Positions 9,735 to 17,675 of a stretch of 64,000 nucleotides of DNA are shown in pieces. Below the pieces are notes generated by a model. That model ran no database searches and was not told where the DNA came from. It was given only the letters and a program-made list of their open reading frames with translations. Made by a program: the position numbers and the translations under genes. Within the stretch, counting starts at the first letter, position 1, and each line of letters starts with the position of its first letter. The stretch is taken from positions 558,001 to 622,000 of the forward strand of contig NC_014961.1 in assembly GCF_000186365.1 (NCBI RefSeq), read 5' to 3'. This stretch comes from Desulfurococcus mucosus DSM 2162 (GTDB taxonomy: Archaea > Thermoproteota > Thermoprotei_A > Sulfolobales > Desulfurococcaceae).

Positions 9735-10740
9735 CGCGCACCTGCATTAACTCCTCGGGTTTAAGCTGCCTGACATCCAGGCCGAGCATCGAGGCTTTCT
9801 CGGACACCATTCTCTGAGCCTCCAGCACTGTCTCAGGGTCGTCCCAGTAGGCTGTAGCCAAGACTATGGCGTGGGCCCTCGCCTCCGGATCACTGCTCTT
9901 GAATATGCCGGAGCCCACGAAGACCCCGTCTGCACCCAGCCACATCATCAATGCTGCATCAGCCGGCGTAGCGACGCCTCCCGCCGCAAAGTTCACCACG
10001 GGGAGCCTGCCGAGTCTCGCCGTGAGGAGGGCTAGCTCGTAGGGAACCTTGTTCTCCCTCGAGTAGATCCTTATAGCCTCTAAATCCCCGTTCCTGTAGT
10101 AGCCGTTGAGAACATAGATGTCTCTGTTCACGAGCTTCATGTGTCTAACGGCCTCTGCAACGTTTCCCGTTCCAGGCTCACCCTTAGTCCTAATCATTGA
10201 TGCACCCTCATGTATTCTCCTCAGTGCTTCAGGGAGGCTTCTCGCACCGTTGACGAAGGGCGTCTTAAACAACCATTTATCTATATGGGCCTTCTCATCA
10301 ACCGGTGTTAAAACCTCGCTTTCATCTATGAGGTCGACGCCTATCTCCTCCAGGATCCTTGCCTCCCATTCATGCCCTATCCTGCATTTAGCTGAGACAG
10401 GAATGGTTATAGTGTTCATCACCTCCTCGATCACCTTGACGTCGGCCGTCCTAGCTACTCCGCCAGCCATTCTAACATCGTATGGGAGCTTATCCAGCAC
10501 CATGACGCCGACTGCACCAGCATCCTCGGCTATTCCAGCCTGCTCAGGGTTCGTCACATCCATTATCACGCCGCCTTTAAGCATGGAGACGAAGCCGTAT
10601 TTCACGAGGGGGGTTGCAACGGTTCTCCCGGGTGCCGAACCCTCCTCGAGAACCCTATCCCTGTACTCAAGTAGCTTGTAGAGGAGGTTCTCCATGTTCT
10701 CGAGGAGGCTGTAGGCGTCTACGAGCTTCACGTACACCAC
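9727..10740 (-). CDS. pdxS: Pyridoxal 5'-phosphate synthase lyase subunit
   Basis: Condenses ribose 5-phosphate, glyceraldehyde 3-phosphate and ammonia into PLP as a dodecamer with PdxT. A (beta/alpha)8 barrel with [20 protein letters not shown] (53-72) and the substrate lysine in VMVLDKLP (Lys84). [16 protein letters not shown] and [12 protein letters not shown] mark the phosphate site. The N-terminal ~45-residue helical extension is normal for archaeal members. Two GTG codons in tandem open the frame; a TATA-like CTATTTAGC (minus strand) lies about 15 to 20 bases upstream. First gene of the pdx operon. Confidence 0.96.
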   Translation of the reverse strand: MVYVKLVDAYSLLENMENLLYKLLEYRDRVLEEGSAPGRTVATPLVKYGFVSMLKGGVIMDVTNPEQAGIAEDAGAVGVMVLDKLPYDVRMAGGVARTADVKVIEEVMNTITIPVSAKCRIGHEWEARILEEIGVDLIDESEVLTPVDEKAHIDKWLFKTPFVNGARSLPEALRRIHEGASMIRTKGEPGTGNVAEAVRHMKLVNRDIYVLNGYYRNGDLEAIRIYSRENKVPYELALLTARLGRLPVVNFAAGGVATPADAALMMWLGADGVFVGSGIFKSSDPEARAHAIVLATAYWDDPETVLEAQRMVSEKASMLGLDVRQLKPEELMQVRGE

Positions 10741-10809
10741 CGTTTGATGCTAAATAGAGGAGGATGGATAAAGCTTGCTGAACGTTCCACGAGGTGCGGG
10801 CCGCACCCT

Positions 10810-11496
10810 TTAATGGGCGGCCGTGGGCCTCGCCTTGGCTAAGGCTTCGAGGAGCTCGGCGTGGAGGGCTGCAAGCTCGTTCACTACCGCTGGCACAGTG
10901 TCCCAGCTGCCCGTGTCAACCGCCTCGTTCAACTCGCTCGTTAATCGTGAGAGACTGTTAAGCACTAGTGTAAGCGTCCTCCTCCCCCTCCTATCTAGTG
11001 CTCCCCGAAGCCTCTCGGCGAGCTCCACGATCTCACTGCTCCTCTCCATCACGCATTCAACTCCTTTAACGGCTTGATCCCTGTTGAAGAATATTGCTGC
11101 AAGGTACAGTGGCTCCAGGCACTGGGAGAACACGTCCCATGCCACCATGGATTGATAAGCATCCTTGACTGAGGGATTCAACCTGAGTATATAGATGTTT
11201 GCCTCGGCCACTGGGAGCAGGGGGTTCGGTTCGAATCCATCGCACTGGACATTAGTGTAAGCTGCATTCGAGGCAGCAATGCACCCGGATCCATTCCCCA
11301 TGGTGAATCTAGCTACAAGTATTGCACCGGGGTTCCGGGGTGCCTTGAGTAATGCTAGTAGCTCTTCAAGGGAGACATCCCTGAGCTCCCTGTGTAACTC
11401 TAGCTCGAAGTACTCTACGATCTTGGTAAGCATGTGGAAGCCACTGGAGCCTCCTGCCTGCTGAGCCCGCTGAGCTGGAAGTGTAAGGGATGCCAT
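10810..11496 (-). CDS. Conserved hypothetical soluble protein
   Basis: A 228-residue protein I do not recognise. It is predicted mostly helical in the C-terminal half (about 135-225: ERSSEIVELAERLRGALDRR, then LTLVLNSLSRLTSELNEAV and a final amphipathic helix). A mixed N-terminal region has a Gly/Cys-rich stretch GNGSGCIAASNAAYTNVQC (about 68-86). No membrane segment is present. An internal ATG at residue 22 (after a Gln/Gly-rich leader) could be the true start. It lies between pdxS and the MscS gene on the same strand with clear gaps on both sides. Confidence 0.6.
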   Translation of the reverse strand: MASLTLPAQRAQQAGGSSGFHMLTKIVEYFELELHRELRDVSLEELLALLKAPRNPGAILVARFTMGNGSGCIAASNAAYTNVQCDGFEPNPLLPVAEANIYILRLNPSVKDAYQSMVAWDVFSQCLEPLYLAAIFFNRDQAVKGVECVMERSSEIVELAERLRGALDRRGRRTLTLVLNSLSRLTSELNEAVDTGSWDTVPAVVNELAALHAELLEALAKARPTAAH

Positions 11497-11547
11497 GTCT
11501 CATCCACCATGTGGTGCTGGCTGGAGGCTTCCACGGCATAATCCTCT

Positions 11548-12429
11548 TCACCTTGTTTTTAAGCCACTGGACTCTACCGGGTTGCCTGACCTCGGCTCCG
11601 GGATTGATTTAAGCCGTATGTCGAGCCTCGGTGGCTGGATCTCTATTCCCGAGGCCTTGAGGGCCTTGGTGATGGCCCAGGGGAGCTCCTTTATCGCCGT
11701 GTAGTAGTATTTGTCTAGGACCCATGCTCTAACAGTGAGGTTGAGTCCCCCGTCAACTATGGATGAAACAAAGATGTCGGGTGCTGGCTCCACGAGTACA
11801 TAGGTGAGTTTCCCTAGGGCTTCCCTCACCACGCTGTAAGCCATCTCGGCATCCCCGCTGTAAGCTATGGGGATTGAAACCTCCACGCGTTTCGCTACAG
11901 TCCTACTGTAGTTCTTGAAGCTGGAGGAGAGGAGCATGTTGTTGGGCAGGGTCACTACTACCCCGTCCCATGTCCGTATACGTGTAAACATTATTGATAG
12001 AGCTATGACCTCACCGCTTACTCCCCCGATCTCCACCGCGTCGCCTGGCTGAACGGCTTTCTCAGCGATAATGTATAGTCCTGCAAACACGTTTGATAAG
12101 ACGGGCTGCAGGGCTACGCCGACCACGAGGCCTGCGAAGCCTCCCGCGATCACGAGGCCGGATACGTCGACTCCTAGGACGCCTAGAAAGGTGACTACTA
12201 CTATGAAGAGTAATGTGTAATATATGAGCCTCGACACTATGAGGGTTACCTGCCTAGGGTACAGCTTGAATAGAACCTTGGCAGAGAACCTCGTTAGAAC
12301 CTTGACTAGGAGGAACCCTATGGCGAGCACTAGGAGCCCTGTGAAAACCCTTAGAGCCAGCTCCCTGCCCAGCCCGATTGATGCAAGGGCGTCTATCACT
12401 GCCTGAAGGATCCATGATGTGTTAACCAT
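11548..12429 (-). CDS. mscS: MscS-family mechanosensitive channel
   Basis: A small-conductance mechanosensitive channel of 293 residues. Three N-terminal membrane helices end in the pore-lining glycine/alanine-rich TM3 VIAGGFAGLVVGVALQPVLS. The beta domain follows (QPGDAVEIGGVSGEVIALS and a PNNMLLSS loop), then the alpha/beta cytoplasmic domain. I choose the ATG at 12429 over the in-frame ATG at 12462 because the latter lies inside the upstream DUF432-like gene, which stops at 12432. The coupling to that gene suggests the two proteins act together at the membrane. Confidence 0.93.
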   Translation of the reverse strand: MVNTSWILQAVIDALASIGLGRELALRVFTGLLVLAIGFLLVKVLTRFSAKVLFKLYPRQVTLIVSRLIYYTLLFIVVVTFLGVLGVDVSGLVIAGGFAGLVVGVALQPVLSNVFAGLYIIAEKAVQPGDAVEIGGVSGEVIALSIMFTRIRTWDGVVVTLPNNMLLSSSFKNYSRTVAKRVEVSIPIAYSGDAEMAYSVVREALGKLTYVLVEPAPDIFVSSIVDGGLNLTVRAWVLDKYYYTAIKELPWAITKALKASGIEIQPPRLDIRLKSIPEPRSGNPVESSGLKTR

Positions 12430-12431
12430 GT

Positions 12432-13163
12432 TCAAAGCCCCCACATCATCTCCGTCCTCCACATTACAGCTGGCACGGGGGGAGGCCTTAGCTCGGCTGG
12501 TGCATCAGCCTTCACGTAGCCCGGGGGAACCTGGATCCTGGGATACGATACTTCCCCCCTTCCCCTACCCTTCACGGTGAGCCTCACCCTGCCAGCGTAA
12601 CAGTTAAACGTGCCCCTCTCATAGAAGAGAGGGGTGAATGAAGCGTCCACAAGGATCTTGGAGATGAATAAGGGTTCCTCGGCCTCGTTCACTGCTTCAA
12701 CCTCAAGGATGCATTCACCGGGCTCGGTAACAGGCTTCTCATAGTGTAGCTGGCTCCGCCAGTGTCTACATATGAGCCCTGTTATCTCTTCAAGCGTTGC
12801 ATGCGGCCCGTAGAGCGTGTACTTATAGTACTTGCCGAGGGGGATCACATCTATCAGCCTATAGTAGTCGTCTCCCACGACGAAGACGCCTAGATCCACG
12901 GGGATCTTAACGGTGAAAGCGATCGAGGAGCTGGGCGGTATGAGTGATTTATCAGCTAGCTCGATGAGAATGTGCCTCGTGATGAACTCGGGCACGTAGA
13001 GGGAGTGGACTGGTTCAGCCACCAGGCTGTGCTCGCCGAATACTTCCAGCGACACCTCTACTTCTCCATCGCTACGCATCCTACGGTACCTGCCACGCCC
13101 CGGGTCGTACTCGACCACGCTGTCGCCGAGGCTCACCCTGCCCGTTATCCCTACACCATACAT
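12432..13163 (-). CDS. DUF432-like protein, MscS partner
   Basis: A 243-residue, beta-rich soluble protein without membrane helices. Its opening (FGEHSLVAEPVHSLYVPEF), the middle PVDLGVFVVGDDYYRLIDV, and the C-terminal PPVPAVMWRTEMMWGL tail fit the archaeal DUF432 family as I know it, members of which are found beside MscS channels. The biochemical role is unknown. Its stop is 3 bases before the mscS start, so the pair is co-transcribed; modulation of the channel is inference from this linkage. Confidence 0.65.
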   Translation of the reverse strand: MYGVGITGRVSLGDSVVEYDPGRGRYRRMRSDGEVEVSLEVFGEHSLVAEPVHSLYVPEFITRHILIELADKSLIPPSSSIAFTVKIPVDLGVFVVGDDYYRLIDVIPLGKYYKYTLYGPHATLEEITGLICRHWRSQLHYEKPVTEPGECILEVEAVNEAEEPLFISKILVDASFTPLFYERGTFNCYAGRVRLTVKGRGRGEVSYPRIQVPPGYVKADAPAELRPPPVPAVMWRTEMMWGL

Positions 13164-13275
13164 CTAGTGCTCCCCGTGCCCGTGGAAAACATGTCCCCAG
13201 GCTACGTCTACATGGTTATAATCCCGCAGAGTAATAACTGTTTCCAGCCCTAGAGAGCTATGGAAGGGGCAGGCC

Positions 13276-14730
13276 TTGCCACTCTACCTTGTAACGGTAG
13301 CCGGGGAAATACCGCTTAAATCCCCTAGAACCCGTCCAAGACTCTACGCTATGCTCGCTGAGAACATTAAGAGAACGCTCGCCAGGAAAGGGATCACGGT
13401 CTCCGCGGTCAGGTTCACCGATGCCAAGATCCTCGTGGAGGCCGGGGGCGACGCGCTTCAAGCCTTGAGCAGGGTTTTCGGGGTCCACAGGGTTTCAGAA
13501 GTACAGGCAATAGAGTTCACGAGCCTTGAGGAACTTGTGAGGGAGGTTGCCTCCAGGAGTATTGAACACGTTAAAGGCAAGAGGTTCGCTGTAAGGGTTA
13601 AGAGAAGCGGTAGACACGGCTTCACATCGCTTGATGTAGCAAGGGAGATCGGTGCTGCATTAAAGCCTTTCTCAGCGGGCGTTGACCTAGAGAACCCTGA
13701 GGTAGAGGTCGTGGTTGAGGTGAGGGGTAGCACAGCCTACCTCCACGGCAGGATCATCGAGGGCCCTGGCGGGCTTCCAACCGGGAGTGGTGGAAGAGCC
13801 CTTGTCTTGTTCTCAGGTGGCTTCGACTCCCCTGTGGCAGCATGGCTCATGGCTAAGAGAGGGTTGGAAGTCGACTTCCTCCACTATATGATGGGTTCAA
13901 GCGAGGTGAGCCGTCAAGCCTTTGCCGTTGCGAAGAAGCTGGCTGATGAGTGGCTTAGCAGTTATGACCCAAGGTTTATCACCATTGACTTCACCCCTCT
14001 TATAGCTGAAATAGAGGGGAAGATCGAGTGGAGCTACAGGCAGGTGGTTCTAAGGGCACTGATGTACATGGTGGCGGGCAGGGTTGCTGAGAGACTGGGA
14101 TACGATGCCCTAGTCACGGGTGAAGCACTCGGCCAGGCATCTAGTCAGACGCTTGCAAACCTGAGGGCTGCCGAATACGCTGCTTCACCAGGCTGCATTG
14201 TGCTGAGACCCTTGATAGGCTTCGATAAGGAGGAGATAGTAGGGTACTCGAGGAGGATAGGGCTCTACGAGTACTCGTCAAGAGTGGCTGAGGCATGTGC
14301 TATAGCCCCCACGCATGTGGCGACAAGGGTGAGCCCTGAGAAGCTTAGGGAGCTACTGGGGAGGCTGGACGCGGGCCTCGTAGATAAGGTTGTCGAGGAA
14401 CTGAGGATAGTTGACCTCCACACTGGTAGGCCTGAAGACGCTGTGCCAGGTTACAGGGAGGAAGTTGACTCGATACCGCCTGACTCCATAGTCATCGATG
14501 CGAGGAGCTATGAGGAGTATAGGCGTGACGCACTGCCAGGCGCCCTCCACCTGAGCATGGTTGACTTCGAGAGGCTGCCAAGGGATAAGCCGGTTGTACT
14601 CTACTGTAGCACGGGCGGTATCAGCCTCCTCCTTGCAAGGGAGCTCCGTGGCAAAGGGTTTAAAGCATACAGCTTGAAGGGAGGTATCGCAGCCTACAGG
14701 GCTCGCTCACGCGGTGGGAGCTCTACTTAG
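13276..14730 (+). CDS. thiI: tRNA 4-thiouridine synthase ThiI with rhodanese domain
   Basis: Sulfur transferase that makes 4-thiouridine in tRNA (position 8 in studied species) and in some species feeds thiamine synthesis. Domains in order: N-terminal ferredoxin-like domain (1-60), THUMP domain (about 60-165), the PP-loop ATPase with SGGFDS (180-185), and a C-terminal rhodanese domain with the persulfide cysteine in YCSTGGIS (Cys444). A second cysteine in EACAIAPTH (about 340) corresponds to the disulfide partner in bacterial ThiI. Most archaeal ThiI proteins lack the rhodanese domain, so a full-length form is notable. The TTG start has GGAAGGGGCAGG upstream. It overlaps rfcL tail-to-tail by 8 bases. 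Confidence 0.94.
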   Translation: MPLYLVTVAGEIPLKSPRTRPRLYAMLAENIKRTLARKGITVSAVRFTDAKILVEAGGDALQALSRVFGVHRVSEVQAIEFTSLEELVREVASRSIEHVKGKRFAVRVKRSGRHGFTSLDVAREIGAALKPFSAGVDLENPEVEVVVEVRGSTAYLHGRIIEGPGGLPTGSGGRALVLFSGGFDSPVAAWLMAKRGLEVDFLHYMMGSSEVSRQAFAVAKKLADEWLSSYDPRFITIDFTPLIAEIEGKIEWSYRQVVLRALMYMVAGRVAERLGYDALVTGEALGQASSQTLANLRAAEYAASPGCIVLRPLIGFDKEEIVGYSRRIGLYEYSSRVAEACAIAPTHVATRVSPEKLRELLGRLDAGLVDKVVEELRIVDLHTGRPEDAVPGYREEVDSIPPDSIVIDARSYEEYRRDALPGALHLSMVDFERLPRDKPVVLYCSTGGISLLLARELRGKGFKAYSLKGGIAAYRARSRGGSST

Positions 14731-16000
14731 TCCTCGTCTTCCTCATGTATCCTAGGATCTCGCTTCCCCGGGTGCCTGCAAGCCACTTTACAACCTCTTC
14801 CGGTAGCCCGTAGCCCTTGGCCAGTTTCGCCGCGTACTTCGGGTTGTGTCTGAATATCACTCTGAGGAATGGTATCACATCACTCCTTACCACGGTCTTA
14901 CTGGTTAGGAGACGGCGGGACAACTGCTCAGCCAGGCTCTCCCTTATCTCCCTGGAGCGCTTGGCCTCGCTCATCAGCTTCAGTCTCTCAGGCGACTTGA
15001 AGGGCTTCCATCTATACCTGTATGTTTTCCTCGCGAAGGCCACGCCCGGCCCCATCATCTCCAGCACGTAGCTTAATAGATCCCAGTTCTGGGTTCTAAC
15101 TATCCTGCCCATGTATACGTCTGCTCTGCTCAACGCGTCATAGGCTCTGGCCACCTCCTCGGGGTCCTCGTAGTATGTCGGAATGTGCTCGTTGATCCAT
15201 ATTATGAACTCGTCTGGTGCGAGATCGGTTGATGTCGCGTACTCCTTGGCCTGGAATATGTATCTGGCATTGAAGAGCTTCTGCAACGCCTCGTAGGGAG
15301 CGTACACCCTGTTCCTATACGTGGAGAGCTCTTTAACGGCATTCACGGTGACGCCGCCGCTTAAACCGGCCAATGCTTCAAGATCGTTTATAGCGCTCCT
15401 CAGGTCTCCCTCACTCCTCCTAGCTATCTCCCTAAGCGCCTCATCCTCGCAGAACAGCTTCTCGGCTCCACATATCTTCTTCAACACCTTTACGACCACG
15501 CTCTCGCTAAGCCTCTTGAAGCCTATTACCTCGGAGAGCTCCCTTAACGGGCGTAGGGCCTGTGAGTACGGGTTGTTAGCGGTCATGATAATAGGGTTCG
15601 CGGTGGCCTTAATCACCTCGACAAGGGCTTCGATGCCTCCGGCGTCAGCCCTTGGATCCATGCCGTCGACTTCATCGAGCAGTATTATCTTCCTAGACCC
15701 TGTAAGCGCCCCGGATCTACTCGCCAACTTAACTATCCTGTCAATATCCTCCTTCCTCCTTGCATCACTAGCGTTCATTTCGAAGAGCTGGTAGCCCTTG
15801 CTCCTTGCAACAGCCTCTACAAGGCTTGTCTTACCGCATCCAGGGGGACCGTGGAGAAGAGCTGCTTTCTTCCCGGGTACCCCTTTCTCCCATGACTCCA
15901 GCCATGCTATCAGCTTTTCTTTCGCTTCCTCCTGGTCTTCGAACTCCTCGAGGGTTCTCGGCCTATACTTTATTACCCAGGGCACTCTTTGATGACTCAA
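14723..16000 (-). CDS. rfcL: Replication factor C large subunit
   Basis: Clamp loader large subunit; with four RfcS copies it opens and loads PCNA at primer ends. AAA+ ATPase of 425 residues: KYRPRTLEEF (11-20, RFC box), P-loop GPPGCGKT (51-58), Walker B LLDEVDGM (about 105-112), then the helical collar domain. The C-terminus ends GYMRKTRTK without an obvious QxxLxxFF PCNA-interacting box, which many archaeal RfcL proteins carry there. It lies 5 bases downstream of rfcS in one operon, divergent from gins23-mcm. Confidence 0.95.
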   Translation of the reverse strand: MSHQRVPWVIKYRPRTLEEFEDQEEAKEKLIAWLESWEKGVPGKKAALLHGPPGCGKTSLVEAVARSKGYQLFEMNASDARRKEDIDRIVKLASRSGALTGSRKIILLDEVDGMDPRADAGGIEALVEVIKATANPIIMTANNPYSQALRPLRELSEVIGFKRLSESVVVKVLKKICGAEKLFCEDEALREIARRSEGDLRSAINDLEALAGLSGGVTVNAVKELSTYRNRVYAPYEALQKLFNARYIFQAKEYATSTDLAPDEFIIWINEHIPTYYEDPEEVARAYDALSRADVYMGRIVRTQNWDLLSYVLEMMGPGVAFARKTYRYRWKPFKSPERLKLMSEAKRSREIRESLAEQLSRRLLTSKTVVRSDVIPFLRVIFRHNPKYAAKLAKGYGLPEEVVKWLAGTRGSEILGYMRKTRTK

Positions 16001-16004
16001 GGCG

Positions 16005-16991
16005 TTACCCCGTCTTGAATTTTCTACCTATTAACGCTAGCCTCGCTAGGAAAGCGTTCAACTGTATCTCGTCGTCCGCCCCCTCCACAAGCCTGAACTG
16101 TATTTCTCCAGCTAGATCCGCTATCAGCACCCTCATCTCGTCAGGTATCTTCACCTCCTGGCTGAATATCTCCTTATGTATCTGCCTGATGATGTCGACA
16201 CCGCTCAACCCGTACTCTATCATGAGTGTTCTAAGCTTGTTCCTTGCCTCCGTGAAGTTCCCTGAGAGAGCCTCGTTCAGCATCTCCCTTACCTCCCTGG
16301 GGTGCGCTAGCCCTATAACCTTGTATACAGCCTCCTCCACTACCTCCCCGAGGGCAGCGGTTGTCTGGAGGATGTTTATAGCCCGCCTCATGTCTCCCTC
16401 CGATAGCTCGTATATTGTTTCAAGGGCTCTCTCATCGCATTTAACCTTCTCAGCGTTGCAGATGTATCTAAGCCTCTCCACGACATCCTCCTTCCTGAGG
16501 GGAGAGAACCTGAAGATGGCTGTCCTACTCTGAATAGGCTCTATTATTTTACTCGGGTAGTTAGCCGTCAGGATGAACCTGGTTGTAGCACTATAGAGCT
16601 CCATGAGCCTCCTCAACGCCTGCTGTGCATCAGCCGTCATGTTGTCTGCTTCATCGAGGAGGACTATCTTGAACGGTACCTCTCCGACAACCCTTGACCT
16701 GGCGAACTCCTTCACCTTGCCCCTTATAACCTCTATCTTCCTCTCATCCGACGCGTTCAACTCCAGCATGTACTTCTTGTAGTCGTCGCCGTAGAGGTCG
16801 TGTGCCAGGCAGTGAGCCATAGTCGTCTTACCCGTACCCGGTGGCCCGGCGAAGAGCATGTGGGGTATGCTCTTCTCCTCAACGAATTTCTTCAGCCTGA
16901 CAACTATCTCCTTCTGGTTCACAACTTCGTCGAGTGTTCTAGGACGGTATTTTTCAGCCCACAGTAGCTCTGCCTCACTCAAGCCAGACAC
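16005..16991 (-). CDS. rfcS: Replication factor C small subunit
   Basis: AAA+ subunit forming four-fifths of the clamp loader. With the GTG at 16991 as start it has 328 residues, the family norm; GGAGG lies 6 bases upstream of this GTG, whereas the longer frame to 17051 adds 20 residues without family similarity. Motifs: WAEKYRPRTLDEVV (11-24), GPPGTGKT (49-56), LLDEADNM (111-118), and the arginine finger in QSRTAIFRF, where SRC is the usual triplet. No intein is present. It is divergent from gins23, with a promoter region of about 80 bases between them. Confidence 0.96.
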   Translation of the reverse strand: MSGLSEAELLWAEKYRPRTLDEVVNQKEIVVRLKKFVEEKSIPHMLFAGPPGTGKTTMAHCLAHDLYGDDYKKYMLELNASDERKIEVIRGKVKEFARSRVVGEVPFKIVLLDEADNMTADAQQALRRLMELYSATTRFILTANYPSKIIEPIQSRTAIFRFSPLRKEDVVERLRYICNAEKVKCDERALETIYELSEGDMRRAINILQTTAALGEVVEEAVYKVIGLAHPREVREMLNEALSGNFTEARNKLRTLMIEYGLSGVDIIRQIHKEIFSQEVKIPDEMRVLIADLAGEIQFRLVEGADDEIQLNAFLARLALIGRKFKTG

Positions 16992-17072
16992 CTTGAGCCT
17001 CCATGGATAGATTATATTGGGTGCAAGGATATTAAAGGGATGACACATCAACTATCACCTTGGTGAACGGTT

Positions 17073-17675
17073 TTGAACGGTTTACTGGAGCTCGTAGGCC
17101 TCCTTGCAGGCAGCTTTGTCTCGAGGGACTACGAGGAGGAGCCGGTCAAGATAACCGTCACCGTTCAAGGCATCACTGTTTTCATCGAGGACGGCTTCGT
17201 CGAGCTGGCAAAGGGCTCCGAGCACATAGTGCCGAGATGGGTGGCCAGAGAGCTGGCGGCGAAAGGATATGCCACGATAACCGAGGACGGCATCGACAAG
17301 GAGAGGCTGGCGAAGCTCCTGTTCCTTGAGGACAGGTATAAGAGTCAGCCGCGATTCGAGGAGTTGAAGGGATACTTCTACCGCAGGCTTGGGGAGAAGA
17401 TAAAGGAGACGCTGGAGGAGCATGGGAAGTCCCGTGACCTTAGGCGCCTCGAAGAACTCAGCGAATCCGTGAAAATGTATAGGGATGCACTGGTGTCCCT
17501 CACCCGTTTGAGAGCTAAGAAAATAGTGGGCTTCCTGACGGCGCCAGGGTATCCTGCTGAAGCCGTGAACAACTTAAGCTTGGAGGAGAAGATATTCTTC
17601 AACAGCCTAAGGACGCTTCTAGACACGTACTTCAAGGTGATAATCGGGGTTGATGTAGGTGAGCCGGGAAAGTAG
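17073..17675 (+). CDS. GINS complex subunit, Gins23 type
   Basis: A 200-residue component of the CMG-like helicase complex. A small beta domain comes first (VKITVTVQGITVFIEDGFVE, then VPRWVARELAAKGYATI), and the helical A domain follows. B-before-A order defines the Psf2/Psf3-like Gins23 type, as opposed to Gins51. It overlaps the start of mcm by 17 bases, the gins23-mcm coupling also known in Sulfolobus. The TTG start is the only in-frame choice before the conserved domain. Its product contacts MCM and, with Gins51 and the Cdc45/RecJ-like protein, forms the active helicase. Confidence 0.88.
   Translation: MNGLLELVGLLAGSFVSRDYEEEPVKITVTVQGITVFIEDGFVELAKGSEHIVPRWVARELAAKGYATITEDGIDKERLAKLLFLEDRYKSQPRFEELKGYFYRRLGEKIKETLEEHGKSRDLRRLEELSESVKMYRDALVSLTRLRAKKIVGFLTAPGYPAEAVNNLSLEEKIFFNSLRTLLDTYFKVIIGVDVGEPGK

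Noticed and set aside
11222-11250. GGTTCGGTTCGAATCC, similar to a tRNA T arm
   Set aside because: No acceptor or anticodon stems can be paired around it and it lies within an intact coding frame (10810-11496).
15805-16533. 242-codon plus-strand open frame across rfcL and rfcS
   Set aside because: Antisense shadow of two certain replication genes; Ser/Leu-rich low-complexity translation.
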